Shown in pieces: positions 45,026-53,485 of a DNA stretch of 64,000 nt. Under the pieces are notes generated by a model. That model saw only the letters and a list, made by a program, of their open reading frames with translations, ran no database searches and was not told the origin of the DNA. Each line of letters opens with the position of its first letter. Within the stretch, counting starts at the first letter, position 1. Origin of the DNA: Rhizobium albus (GTDB lineage Bacteria; Pseudomonadota; Alphaproteobacteria; Rhizobiales; Rhizobiaceae); NCBI GenBank assembly GCA_030160035.1, contig BSNO01000001.1, positions 1,054,001 to 1,118,000 on the forward strand, written 5' to 3'. A program made the translations under genes and the position numbers.

Positions 45026-46050
45026 TGGGTAACAAGCTTCCCGCTATCATAATCGTCCTGGCGGTCGTCGTTTTCGCGGTGTTCTCGTCCATCTTCGTGG
45101 TCAACGAGCGCGAGCAAGCGATCGTCGCCCGCTTTGGTGAAATCCGTGCGGTGCACAGCGAGCCAGGCCTCTATTTCAAGCTGCCGTTCACGTTTGCCGG
45201 TGCCGACACGGTACAGTTCGTCGAAGACCGTGCCATGCGCTTTGACCTGGATGACATCCGCGTTCAGGTATCCGGTGGTGCGTTCTATGATGTCGACGCT
45301 TTCGTCGTTTATCGCATCCAGGACGCCGAGCGTTTCCGCCAGGCGGTGTCGGCCGACATCGTTTCCGCGGAAGCCCGTCTGAGAACGCGTCTCGATTCGG
45401 CTCTTCGTCGGGCTTACGGTCTGCGCGGTTTCGAAGCGGCGCTTTCCGAAGAGCGGCAGGCGATGATGGATGAAGTCGCGTCTCAGCTGCGCACAGACGC
45501 CGAAAACCTCGGCCTCCTCATCGAGGACGTGCGTATTCGCCGGACCGATCTGACGCAGCAAGTTTCCCAGCAGACCTATGAGCGCATGATCGCCGAGCGT
45601 CTTGCCGAAGCCGAACTTATCCGCGCTCGCGGTCGTGAAGGGGCGCAGCGCCTGCGCGCCGTCGCCGACCGTCAGGTGGTCGAGATCGTTTCGGAAGCGA
45701 CCCGTGACGCTGAAATCGTTCGAGGTGAGGGCGATGCCGAGCGTAACCGCATCTACGCCGAGGCCTATTCGCGAGACGAAGATTTCTTCGATTTCTATCG
45801 CTCGATGTCGGCTTATGCGGTTTCGCTGAGCCAGGATTCCGATACGACCATGGTGCTTTCGCCGGATTCGGAATTCTTCCGTTACTTCCGCGATGCGTCG
45901 GGCGGCACTGTTCCGGTCGCAAGCGGCGCCGAGCAGCCTGTCACGCAGCCTGCTGACGAAGGTGCGGATAACGCAGGCGATGCCGCTGCGGCACCTCAGC
46001 CGTCGACGCCTCCGGTCGCCACCGAGCCTTCGACAGGCGCGACCGAGTAA
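45025..46050 (+). CDS. hflC: HflC subunit of the HflKC membrane complex
   Basis: A 341-residue SPFH protein partnered with HflK. It has an N-terminal anchor (LPAIIIVLAVVVFAVFSSIF) followed by VNEREQAIVARFGEIRAVHS and EPGLYFKLPFTFAGADTVQF. A long coiled-coil contains AEAELIRARGREGAQRLRAV, and the conserved EAYSRDEDFFDFYRSMSAY lies near the end. An acidic/Pro-rich tail of about 45 residues (EQPVTQPADEGADNAGDAAA) extends beyond the family core. The start overlaps the hflK stop by one base. Confidence 0.96.
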   Translation: MGNKLPAIIIVLAVVVFAVFSSIFVVNEREQAIVARFGEIRAVHSEPGLYFKLPFTFAGADTVQFVEDRAMRFDLDDIRVQVSGGAFYDVDAFVVYRIQDAERFRQAVSADIVSAEARLRTRLDSALRRAYGLRGFEAALSEERQAMMDEVASQLRTDAENLGLLIEDVRIRRTDLTQQVSQQTYERMIAERLAEAELIRARGREGAQRLRAVADRQVVEIVSEATRDAEIVRGEGDAERNRIYAEAYSRDEDFFDFYRSMSAYAVSLSQDSDTTMVLSPDSEFFRYFRDASGGTVPVASGAEQPVTQPADEGADNAGDAAAAPQPSTPPVATEPSTGATE

Positions 46051-46059
46051 GCGGGCGCA

Positions 46060-46245
46060 ATGAGCGGTCTGCTCGTGGGCATAGGCCTTGTCCTCGTCAT
46101 AGAGGGTCTGGTCTATGCCGCAGCCCCCACCGCCATGCGTAAAATGGCCGAACGATTGCCGGAGCTGTCTGATCAGACACTCCGGCTTTCGGGTATCATG
46201 GCCCTGGCAGCAGGCGTCTTCGTGATCTGGCTTGTCCGCGGCTGA
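46060..46245 (+). CDS. DUF2065 family small membrane protein
   Basis: A 61-residue protein with two membrane helices (GLLVGIGLVLVIEGLVYAAA and SGIMALAAGVFVIWLVRG) joined by a short basic loop (MRKMAERLPELSDQTLRL). This is DUF2065, which in many proteobacteria is embedded next to hflKC or purA. It lies 9 bp after hflC and before the protease gene, so it is probably part of the same envelope quality-control operon. Confidence 0.9.
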   Translation: MSGLLVGIGLVLVIEGLVYAAAPTAMRKMAERLPELSDQTLRLSGIMALAAGVFVIWLVRG

Positions 46246-46355
46246 ACTTGGGCGCGGCTGACGCGACGAAGCCCTATTTCCGCCGCGGCGGAATGAACTA
46301 TTATACCCATGCAACCGGCAGGCTCGCCGGATGCAATCGCAGGGAGAAGGCGGCA

Positions 46356-47867
46356 ATGACCCACACGATCAGCGTAGCATCGAGATGGGCGCGTTCGCTC
46401 TCGCTTCTCGCAGCCGTCTCGATCCTTCCTCTTCCGGCCGCTGCGCAGGAAATGGCGGACCCTGTTCCGCCCCGCGCACCCGTTGATGGCCCTGCCTCGG
46501 TGGCGGACCTTGCGGAAGGCCTTCTCGATTCCGTCGTCAACATTTCGACGTCACAGCGCGTCAGCGACGACGAGACATCACCGATGCCGCAAATCCCCGA
46601 GGGCTCGCCTTTCGAAGATTTCTTCAATGATTTCTTCGGTGAGGAAAACGGCCAAACCCCGCCGGTTCCGCGCTCTCGCCGCGTCAATTCCCTCGGATCA
46701 GGCTTCGTCATTTCCGCTGACGGCCTGATCGTGACCAACAACCACGTGATCGAGCAGTCCGACGACATCGAAGTGAACTTCGCCGACGGCACCTCGCTTT
46801 CGGCTGAAATCGTGGGTACCGACCCGCAAACCGATCTTGCGCTGCTGCGGGTCGAACCGCCCGAGCCGCTCGACCATGTCGAATTCGGCGATTCCGATGC
46901 CATGCGCATCGGCGACTGGGTCATGGCGATCGGCAATCCGTTCGGGCTTGGCGGGTCGGTCTCCATCGGCATCGTGTCGGCACGCGGCCGTGACATCAAT
47001 GCCGGCCCCTACGATGACTTCATTCAGACGGACGCGGCCATCAACCGCGGCAATTCCGGCGGCCCACTGTTCAACATGCGAGGCGAAGTCATCGGCATCA
47101 ACACGGCGATCATATCGCCAACGGGTGGAAGCATCGGCATCGGCTTTTCGGTCCCGGCAGACTTAGCCGTTAATGTCATCAATCAGCTGCGTGATTTCGG
47201 TGAAACCCGCCGTGGCTGGCTCGGCGTCCGCATCCAGCCGGTCACCGACGAAATCGCCGAAAGTCTCGACATGGGCCGCGCGCGCGGCGCCCTCGTGGCT
47301 GGCGTGATCAATGGCGGTCCTGTCGATGACGGTACGATCGAGCCCGGCGATGTCATTCTCGAATTCGACGGCCGTCCCATCAACGACATGCGCGATCTGC
47401 CGCGCATCGTGGCCGAAAGCCCCGTGGGCGATGTGGTCGACGTTCTTATCCTGCGCAATGGCGAAGAGCAGACAGTCGAGGTTACGCTCGGTCGACTGGA
47501 AAACGGTCAGGAACAGGCCGAACTCGGCGCCGAAGGCGAAGAGCTTGGCGAGGAGGAACAGAGCGCCACGGTCGATCTGCTTGGGCTGACGCTCAGCGCA
47601 TTGGATGATGAGCAGCGCGACGCCTTCGGCATCGATGCTGCGGTCAACGGTGTGCTGATCGCAGACGTCTCCGAAGGATCGGAAGCGGAGGAGAAGGGTG
47701 TCGTCGCCGGCGAAGTGATCGTCGAGATCGCACAGGAAACGATGGCGACGCCGGCGGATGTCGAGGCGCGCATTTCCGAGCTTCGCGAAGAAGGGCGTCG
47801 CAACGCGCTTTTGATGGTGGCGGAGGCAGATGGAACGCTGCGTTTCGTGACCTTGCGCATGGATTGA
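46356..47867 (+). CDS. degP: Do-type periplasmic serine endoprotease (DegP/HtrA family)
   Basis: A 503-residue exported trypsin-like protease/chaperone. After the signal peptide (RSLSLLAAVSILPLPAAAQE), the catalytic triad is His130 (TNNHVIEQ), Asp160 (TDLALLRV) and Ser234 (RGNSGGPLFN). Two PDZ domains follow (GWLGVRIQPVTDEIAESLDM and the second from about residue 405), separated by an acidic linker (GAEGEELGEEEQSATV). The ATG at 46356 has GGGAGAAGG upstream; the frame opens earlier but without support. It is placed after hflKC-DUF2065, as in other rhizobia. Confidence 0.95.
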   Translation: MTHTISVASRWARSLSLLAAVSILPLPAAAQEMADPVPPRAPVDGPASVADLAEGLLDSVVNISTSQRVSDDETSPMPQIPEGSPFEDFFNDFFGEENGQTPPVPRSRRVNSLGSGFVISADGLIVTNNHVIEQSDDIEVNFADGTSLSAEIVGTDPQTDLALLRVEPPEPLDHVEFGDSDAMRIGDWVMAIGNPFGLGGSVSIGIVSARGRDINAGPYDDFIQTDAAINRGNSGGPLFNMRGEVIGINTAIISPTGGSIGIGFSVPADLAVNVINQLRDFGETRRGWLGVRIQPVTDEIAESLDMGRARGALVAGVINGGPVDDGTIEPGDVILEFDGRPINDMRDLPRIVAESPVGDVVDVLILRNGEEQTVEVTLGRLENGQEQAELGAEGEELGEEEQSATVDLLGLTLSALDDEQRDAFGIDAAVNGVLIADVSEGSEAEEKGVVAGEVIVEIAQETMATPADVEARISELREEGRRNALLMVAEADGTLRFVTLRMD

Positions 47868-47900
47868 GCCGAGGTCCCGAAGGATCGACGGAGCCTGCTG

Positions 47901-48476
47901 TCAGGAAACGGGATCGGCCCGGCGCTTTGCCCATTGCTCGCGGGTGATGCGATAGACGACGCATTGGCGCAGATGGGCCAATTCATCCGGGATGCCGGGA
48001 TAGTCGAAGGTGTATTCCGGCAATGCCTGCATGCCAATCTTGCGCATCACGCCGGTGGAGGCATGATTGTCGTGGACGGCGTAGGACATGATCTCGTTGA
48101 GGCCAAGAGTGTCGAATCCATATGCCAGCCAGGCCTCAGCAGCTTCGCTGGCATAGCCGTTGCGCCATGACCGCTCGGCGAGCCGCCAACCGATCTCCAC
48201 GCAGTGCTCGGCATAGTGGGGCAGACTGGAGCACGGCCTGATGCCGGCGAACCCAATCGGCTCTCCTGTCGCCTTCACGGTCACCGCGGCAAAGCCGTAG
48301 CCGAGGTCGTCGATCTCCGACCTGATCTCGTCCATCTTCGCATCGGCCTCGGCGCGGTTGCGCCGAAACTCGAAGAACCGCATGACCGCTTCGTCCGAGT
48401 TGATCTCGTGAAAGAGCGCGCGGTCGCTGTCGACCCAATTGCGGAGGATGAGGCGGTCGGTCTCGATGGGCGTCAT
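47901..48476 (-). CDS. GNAT family N-acetyltransferase (RimJ-like)
   Basis: A 191-residue acetyltransferase. The start TDRLILRNWVDSDRALFHEI is typical of the RimJ/RimL branch of GNAT enzymes. It continues with VKATGEPIGFAGI, HCVEIGWRLAERSWRNGYAS and LNEIMSYAVHDNHASTGVMRKIGMQ, the acetyl-CoA-binding core. The target (a protein N-terminus or small molecule) cannot be told from sequence. Its ATG overlaps the serB stop (ATGA), so it is co-translated with serB. Confidence 0.9.
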   Translation of the reverse strand: MTPIETDRLILRNWVDSDRALFHEINSDEAVMRFFEFRRNRAEADAKMDEIRSEIDDLGYGFAAVTVKATGEPIGFAGIRPCSSLPHYAEHCVEIGWRLAERSWRNGYASEAAEAWLAYGFDTLGLNEIMSYAVHDNHASTGVMRKIGMQALPEYTFDYPGIPDELAHLRQCVVYRITREQWAKRRADPVS

Positions 48477-49360
48477 GTGACGAAATTCGTCTTCCGATAG
48501 CCCTGCATGTAGAGGAGGGCGGTGAGGTCGCCGTGATTGATGCGGTGGCGCGCGCGCGCGGCGACGGCGGGTTTGGCGTGAAGTGCCACGCCTGCACCGG
48601 CCCGCTCGATCATGGCGAGATCGTTCGCGCCATCGCCAACGGCCATCGCATCTTCGGTCTCGATGCCGCGGGCCTGGCAGAGTTCCAGAAGTGCATCCAG
48701 CTTCGCCTGCTGGCCGAGAATCGGCTCCTGAACCGCGCCGACGAGTAGGCCATCGGCATCCAAAAGCACATTGGCGCGGTTTTCATCGAAGCCGAGCATG
48801 CCGGCGACAGGCCCGGTAAAAGCCGTGAAGCCGCCCGACACCAGCGCGGCGTAGCCACCATAGTGCTTCATCGTCGCGATCAGTTCCCGGCCGCCGGGCG
48901 TCAGCGTGATGCGCTCGGCGATGACCTTTTCGATCACCGAAACCGGCAGGCCCTTCAGGAGCGCCACGCGTTCGCGCAGTGCCGGCTCGAACGCGATTTC
49001 GCCGTTCATGGCACGTGCCGTGATGGCTGCGACCTTGTCCTTCAGGCCAAGTTCGTTGGCAAGCTCGTCGATGCATTCCTGGCCGATCATCGTGGAATCC
49101 ATGTCCGCCAGGAGGAGGCTTTTCCGACGGGTTTCGGTGATCTGCACGACCACATCGATCGGCGCATCACCAATCATCGAAGCCAGCAGAGACTCGGCGT
49201 CGGCCTTGTCGTGTCCGTCACGCAATGCGATATCGCAGGCGATCCCGTCGGCAAGCCAATAGAGGCCGGCAGCCGAGAGGCGCTCGGCGGCAGCTTCTGC
49301 GAGAGATGGGGTGAGGACCGGCCTCGAAGGCGCAGCAATCAGCGTGGCGACAAGGGCCAT
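48473..49360 (-). CDS. serB: Phosphoserine phosphatase
   Basis: SerB makes serine from phosphoserine, the last step of serine synthesis. The 295-residue protein has an N-terminal ACT-like regulatory region and a HAD core: LLADMDSTMIGQECIDELAN (nucleophile Asp and acid Asp in DMDST), SGGFTAFTGPVAGMLGF (motif II) and AVGDGANDLAMIERAGAGVA (motif III). It is expressed toward the left, with its start codon only 20 bp from that of divergent miaA. The two promoters must therefore lie inside, or overlap, each other's coding starts. Confidence 0.95.
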   Translation of the reverse strand: MALVATLIAAPSRPVLTPSLAEAAAERLSAAGLYWLADGIACDIALRDGHDKADAESLLASMIGDAPIDVVVQITETRRKSLLLADMDSTMIGQECIDELANELGLKDKVAAITARAMNGEIAFEPALRERVALLKGLPVSVIEKVIAERITLTPGGRELIATMKHYGGYAALVSGGFTAFTGPVAGMLGFDENRANVLLDADGLLVGAVQEPILGQQAKLDALLELCQARGIETEDAMAVGDGANDLAMIERAGAGVALHAKPAVAARARHRINHGDLTALLYMQGYRKTNFVT

Positions 49361-49380
49361 TACAGAACTCCGGGGGACAG

Positions 49381-50277
49381 ATGGATGCGATCCTGATAGC
49401 GGGGCCGACGGCCAGCGGCAAGTCGGCGCTGGCGCTGGATCTGGCCGAGCGGATCGGCGGCGTGATCGTGAATGCCGATTCCATGCAGGTCTATGGCGCG
49501 CTTCATGTCCTCACCGCACGCCCGAGCCAGGCCGATACCGAGCAGGTGGAGCACCGCCTCTATGGACACCGGCCGGCGGATCAGGCCTATTCGACCGGTG
49601 AGTGGATGCGCGAGGCCGCCGAAGTGATTGCCGATGTGCATGCGCGCGGCAAAGTCCCGATCGTCGTTGGCGGCACGGGCCTTTATTTCGAGGCGCTCCT
49701 GGGTGGGCTGGCGACGATGCCGGATATTCCCGAACCGATCCGCATGGCGCGTCGCGCTGAGCTGCTGGCCAACGGGCCGGCGGGGATGCATCGCGAGCTT
49801 GCATTGCGAGATGCAGAGACGGCGGCACGCCTTTCGTCCAACGACGGCCAGCGGATCGCGCGCGCACTGGAAGTTCTGGATGCGACCGGGAAGTCGATCA
49901 GCGTGCTCCAGGCAACGCGCGGTGAGCCGGTTCTCAATGCTGGGGACACCCGCCGCATCCTCCTGATGCCCGAGCGCGGCATGCTGACCGGACGCATCGA
50001 TCGCCGGTTCAGGCAGATGGTCGAGGGCGGCGCGCTGGATGAGGTACGCGGGCTGCTCGATCTGCATCTCGATCCATCGATGCCAGCGATGAAGGCGATC
50101 GGGGTGCCGGAGCTTGCCGCGCATCTTGGTGGCATGCTCGATCTCGAAAGCGCCGTCGAGCAGGGTGCGGCGGCGACACGGCGCTATGCGAAGCGGCAGA
50201 CGACGTGGTTCCGCAATCGCTTTTCAGAGGACTGGCACCGGATTTCCAGCCCGACACTTAGCAATGTCGATCTGTAA
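49381..50277 (+). CDS. miaA: tRNA dimethylallyltransferase MiaA
   Basis: MiaA adds the dimethylallyl group to A37 of tRNAs reading UNN codons. The 298-residue protein has the P-loop AGPTASGKSALALDLAERIG (about residues 7-26), NADSMQVYGALHVLTARPSQ, GGTGLYFEALLGGLATMPDI, and the C-terminal QGAAATRRYAKRQTTWFRNR signature. GGGGGAC lies before the ATG at 49381. Intact and of standard size. Confidence 0.96.
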   Translation: MDAILIAGPTASGKSALALDLAERIGGVIVNADSMQVYGALHVLTARPSQADTEQVEHRLYGHRPADQAYSTGEWMREAAEVIADVHARGKVPIVVGGTGLYFEALLGGLATMPDIPEPIRMARRAELLANGPAGMHRELALRDAETAARLSSNDGQRIARALEVLDATGKSISVLQATRGEPVLNAGDTRRILLMPERGMLTGRIDRRFRQMVEGGALDEVRGLLDLHLDPSMPAMKAIGVPELAAHLGGMLDLESAVEQGAAATRRYAKRQTTWFRNRFSEDWHRISSPTLSNVDL

Positions 50278-50349
50278 TTAATCCTAAGACAACCAACTGC
50301 CGGTAGCTTTTAGTTTTGAAGCGCTGGCACGAGAGGGTCCGTTAGGCCG

Positions 50350-51129
50350 ATGCGTCTGCACAAGGCAGAGCTGCTGTTCTTTTTCCTGGTCATCCTGATT
50401 GGATTGACCGGGTTTTTCAGCTGGAGCGCGTTTCGGCATGTGGATTCTTTCGTTGCACAGGCGCGCATTGCGGACATCGACCTGATTTACCGGTTCACGT
50501 TCCTCAGCGCCGTCTTTGCAGGCCTGGCAATCGTTTGCGGTGTTTTTCTCGTCTATCCAATGATCTGGCACGGCCTGCGCGAGCAAGGTGAACTGCGCCG
50601 GATGACGGCGTCTCTCAGCGCGCGGTCGCAAACGCTGGAATATGCGGCGGTCACGGATCCGCTGACCGGCCTCTACAATCGCCGCTATTTCGATGACGCC
50701 CTCAATGAGTACCTCTTGGCGTTTCGCGATATTGAAAAGCCGATGGGCATGATCCTGCTCGACATCGACCATTTCAAGCAGGTGAATGACACCCATGGCC
50801 ATGATGTGGGCGACGAGGTCCTGCGCCAGATTGCGGCATGTCTCGCCGATTTCACGCGCTACCATGATGTGGTCGCCAGGCTCGGCGGTGAAGAGTTCGC
50901 TATCCTGTCGCCGAACGTCAATTCAAGCCAGCTCTACGGCCTTGCGGATCGTGTCCGCACCGCGATCGGGTCGCTGAAGGTCGGCACTGGAAACGTGACC
51001 CTGCGCATTACGGTCAGTGCCGGCGTCGCATTGTGGGATGGCCAGGAAAGCGGCGAGCATCTCTACAAGCGCGCCGATGCGCAGCTTTACGAAGCCAAGC
51101 GGCAGGGCCGCAACCGCGTCTGCGCCTGA
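50350..51129 (+). CDS. Membrane-bound diguanylate cyclase (GGDEF)
   Basis: A 259-residue protein with two N-terminal membrane helices (LLFFFLVILIGLTGFFSWSA and FTFLSAVFAGLAIVCGVFLV), separated by about 25 residues outside the membrane. A GGDEF domain follows: DPLTGLYNRRYFDDAL, LLDIDHFKQVNDTHGHDVGD and the active loop RLGGEEFAIL. GGEEF is a catalytically competent variant. No RxxD inhibitory site is seen four residues before it (the stretch is YHDVVARLGGEEF). It should make cyclic di-GMP; the small periplasmic loop gives no clue to the input signal. Confidence 0.93.
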   Translation: MRLHKAELLFFFLVILIGLTGFFSWSAFRHVDSFVAQARIADIDLIYRFTFLSAVFAGLAIVCGVFLVYPMIWHGLREQGELRRMTASLSARSQTLEYAAVTDPLTGLYNRRYFDDALNEYLLAFRDIEKPMGMILLDIDHFKQVNDTHGHDVGDEVLRQIAACLADFTRYHDVVARLGGEEFAILSPNVNSSQLYGLADRVRTAIGSLKVGTGNVTLRITVSAGVALWDGQESGEHLYKRADAQLYEAKRQGRNRVCA

Positions 51130-51159
51130 TCTTCTTAGAATATATATGATGGTGCAGCG

Positions 51160-51183
51160 CGAGGCAGGTTTCGTCCTGCCTCG
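51160..51183. terminator. Stem-loop between convergent GGDEF and HerA-like genes
   Basis: A perfect 9-bp stem (CGAGGCAGG / CCTGCCTCG) with a 6-base loop TTTCGT lies between the stop codons of two convergent genes (51129 and 51190). It probably ends both transcripts. Confidence 0.7.
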
Positions 51184-51189
51184 ATCGAC

Positions 51190-53175
51190 CTATTTGCGCA
51201 GAGAGCTCAGCGGCTTCTTCAGCAATTGCGCACGCAGCGAACTGCCTCCGCTTGTCGGTCTTGGCGGTGCGGTTTCCGGATCCTGCGAGCCCAATGAAGG
51301 CTGCGGTTCCCGGTAGCGAGAGTCATCCATCAGCGATGGCGCCGGTCGTTGCGCTTCGGGATGGTGGTGAATCGCGGGCGATGGAGCCGCGCGGGCCGTG
51401 CCATACGCATCGTCGCCGGGCTGGCTCATCCGGCTGCCGGCATAGGCCGCCGGCTCGCCGGCCTGGGGCAAGAACTCGGGCACCGGGGCACCCGCCAGGC
51501 CGGCTGCCTCATTGGTCGGCAGGTTGCGCATGCGCTGAACGATCGTGCGCAGATCGAGTTCGGCTTCTTGCCCATCCTTAGATTTGGTCGAGCCGTTGGC
51601 CTTGGGCAGGCTGCGTTCCGGAATGCGCTCGAAGATCATGCGCATCGGCACGGCCACAGCCTCACCGAACGCGATCGCCTCGCGATTGCCGATCGAGGAG
51701 AGAAAGCTCGTTGTCGACGACGAGGAATCGGCAATGGCCGAGCGAATGATTTCCTGGTCGCGATCATTGGCAAGACGCATTGCGAAGACGGTGGAGCACT
51801 GCGACAGGATCGTCGGGTCGAGCTCGCCCGGACGCTGCGTCACGACGCCGAGGCTGACGCCATATTTGCGGCCTTCCTTGGCAATGCGGGAGATCGCTTG
51901 GCGGGTCGGCACGAAGCCCAGATTGGGGTCGGCCGGCACGTAGCGGTGGGCTTCTTCGCACAGGACCAGGATGCGTATGCCGCCATCGCTCCAGAGCGCG
52001 ATTTCGAAGGCCATGCGGCAAAGAACAGAGGCGACGGAATTCACGACCTCCGAGGGAATGCCGGCGAGCTGGAAGCAACTGATCGGCCGGCCATTTCCCG
52101 GTATACGGAAAATGTGGCTCATCGTCTCCACGATCGTGTCGTTGATCGTGTTGGTGGAGAACATGAAGTGAAAGCGCGGATCGTTGATCGCCGACATGAT
52201 GCGCATCTTCAACGAACGCAGGTGCGGTTTGTCGCCTCGACCTTCAAGCCGCCCTATGCGCTCGTCGATCAGCGCGAGAAGATCGGCCATGCGGTAGGGC
52301 ACAGGCGTATCGGCGGTCAGCGACGAGCGGTCCGTCGCGCGGCGGAAGAGGCCATTGTCCGGGCCGCCGCGGAAGGCGCGCTTGGCATCGGGAATGAGTT
52401 CGCGGAGAAAATCCATTTCCTCCGGAATGCCAGGACGGCCGCGGAAGAGAACCTCGGTAAATTCATCAAGCCGGAACAGCCAAAAGGGCAGGTCCAGCGT
52501 CTCGGTGTCGATGACGATCGACGTATCGGGGAACGCTGCGGCGAACTCATTGTGCGGATCGAGAATGAGAACACGCAGATCGGGCGTCGTCTCGATCGCT
52601 TTGGTCAACAGCAGTGACACGGCGGAGGACTTGCCGACGCCCGTGGTGCCGACGACCGCGAAATGGCGGTTGAGAAGTGAGGGCACGTGGACTGCCGCGT
52701 CCATCGTCTCGTCCTGGGTCAGCTTGCCGATGACAACGCTGTCGCTCCGGCCGCTGTCATAGATTGCCGCAAGATCGGCAGCACGGATGCGGTGAGCGAT
52801 CGCGCCGAGATACGGATAGTTGGAGATGCCGGCCATGAAGATCGGCTTGTGATCGGAGCCGTTGCGAATCTCGCCGACGAGTTCGACTTCGAAATGGAGA
52901 ACGTTGTCGGCGTCCGCCTGCCAGCATTCCGCAGGCGAATTCATGGAGTAGACAAGCGCGACGATGCGGCTTTCGCCAACGCTGATGGAGATCAGCCGAC
53001 CGACCGACCAGAGTTCCGCTAGCGCGACTTCGCCGTTTTCTGCTATGGCGGAAATCGTGGCTCGGGCGCCATTGCACGAGACGACGCGGCCGAGCATTCG
53101 TTCTCGGGGATCACCGCGCCCTCGTCGATCCTTGAGCGCGGCATCTTCCATCCGGGGTGTGTGACTGAGATCCAT
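51190..53175 (-). CDS. HerA-like ATPase (DUF87 family)
   Basis: A 661-residue FtsK/HerA-superfamily ATPase. It has an N-terminal HAS-barrel-like domain (LGRVVSCNGARATISAIAEN). The ATPase shows Walker A VVGTTGVGKSSAVSLLLTKA, LILDPHNEFAAAFPDTSIVI, Walker B RILVLCEEAHRYVPADP and a sensor/arginine-finger stretch (GVVTQRPGELDPTILSQC). The last 110 residues are Pro/Ala-rich and look disordered. HerA works with NurA nuclease in archaeal end resection, but no NurA is adjacent; the role in rhizobia is undefined. I chose the ATG at 53175 over a TTG 12 bases upstream. Confidence 0.88.
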   Translation of the reverse strand: MDLSHTPRMEDAALKDRRGRGDPRERMLGRVVSCNGARATISAIAENGEVALAELWSVGRLISISVGESRIVALVYSMNSPAECWQADADNVLHFEVELVGEIRNGSDHKPIFMAGISNYPYLGAIAHRIRAADLAAIYDSGRSDSVVIGKLTQDETMDAAVHVPSLLNRHFAVVGTTGVGKSSAVSLLLTKAIETTPDLRVLILDPHNEFAAAFPDTSIVIDTETLDLPFWLFRLDEFTEVLFRGRPGIPEEMDFLRELIPDAKRAFRGGPDNGLFRRATDRSSLTADTPVPYRMADLLALIDERIGRLEGRGDKPHLRSLKMRIMSAINDPRFHFMFSTNTINDTIVETMSHIFRIPGNGRPISCFQLAGIPSEVVNSVASVLCRMAFEIALWSDGGIRILVLCEEAHRYVPADPNLGFVPTRQAISRIAKEGRKYGVSLGVVTQRPGELDPTILSQCSTVFAMRLANDRDQEIIRSAIADSSSSTTSFLSSIGNREAIAFGEAVAVPMRMIFERIPERSLPKANGSTKSKDGQEAELDLRTIVQRMRNLPTNEAAGLAGAPVPEFLPQAGEPAAYAGSRMSQPGDDAYGTARAAPSPAIHHHPEAQRPAPSLMDDSRYREPQPSLGSQDPETAPPRPTSGGSSLRAQLLKKPLSSLRK

Positions 53176-53321
53176 CGTGCCCCGCAACCACTTCGAAAGA
53201 CTGCAAGCCTAACAACGGGCTGTTAAGATTTGGTTGTGCCGATTCGTACAGAATGCATGTCTCAATTTGAAATCCGCGGCGTTCAGTTGACGGTCGCGCA
53301 GTTTACGGTTACGAGACGGTC

Positions 53322-53375
53322 ATGATCAGACATATTCTTATCGTGGTGGGAAGGCGCATGGGCAGGGTGGTGTAA
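53322..53375 (+). CDS. Ile/Leu/Val-rich leader peptide of the ilv operon
   Basis: A 17-residue frame reading MIRHILIVVGRRMGRVV then TAA. Eight of its residues are Ile, Leu or Val, clustered as ILIVV and VV, the amino acids whose synthesis depends on the downstream acetolactate synthase. It is followed by nested stems and a strong terminator, all before ilvI. This is the layout of a ribosome-mediated attenuator: stalling at Ile/Leu/Val codons when charged tRNAs are scarce should favour read-through. It has no close Shine-Dalgarno beyond GAGACGG. Confidence 0.82.
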   Translation: MIRHILIVVGRRMGRVV

Positions 53376-53401
53376 CCACCCGGCGACAGCCACCCATGCG
53401 C
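53354..53401 (+). promoter_or_regulatory. Alternative stems of the ilv attenuator
   Basis: GCGCATGGG (53354-53362) pairs perfectly with CCCATGCGC (53393-53401). GGGTGG (53365-53370) can pair with either of two CCACCC copies (53376-53381 or 53390-53395). The left arms lie inside the leader peptide frame and one CCACCC copy begins right after its stop, so a translating ribosome would alter which stem forms. I could not identify a clean antiterminator partner for the terminator arm. Confidence 0.65.
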
Positions 53402-53406
53402 AAACG

Positions 53407-53430
53407 AGGCTCCTCAAGGGGCCTTTTTTT
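53407..53430 (+). terminator. Attenuator terminator before ilvI
   Basis: AGGCTCC (53407-53413), loop TCAA, GGGGCCT (53418-53424), then an uninterrupted T7 run (53424-53430). The stem is seven pairs with one G-T. It lies 31 bp after the leader peptide stop and 56 bp before the ilvI start, the position expected of an attenuator and not of a gene-end terminator. Confidence 0.88.
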
Positions 53431-53485
53431 ATGCCCGGATGCGGGCGGTGAAGCGGACGCAGACGACAGGACGGGAGCGAGACCC

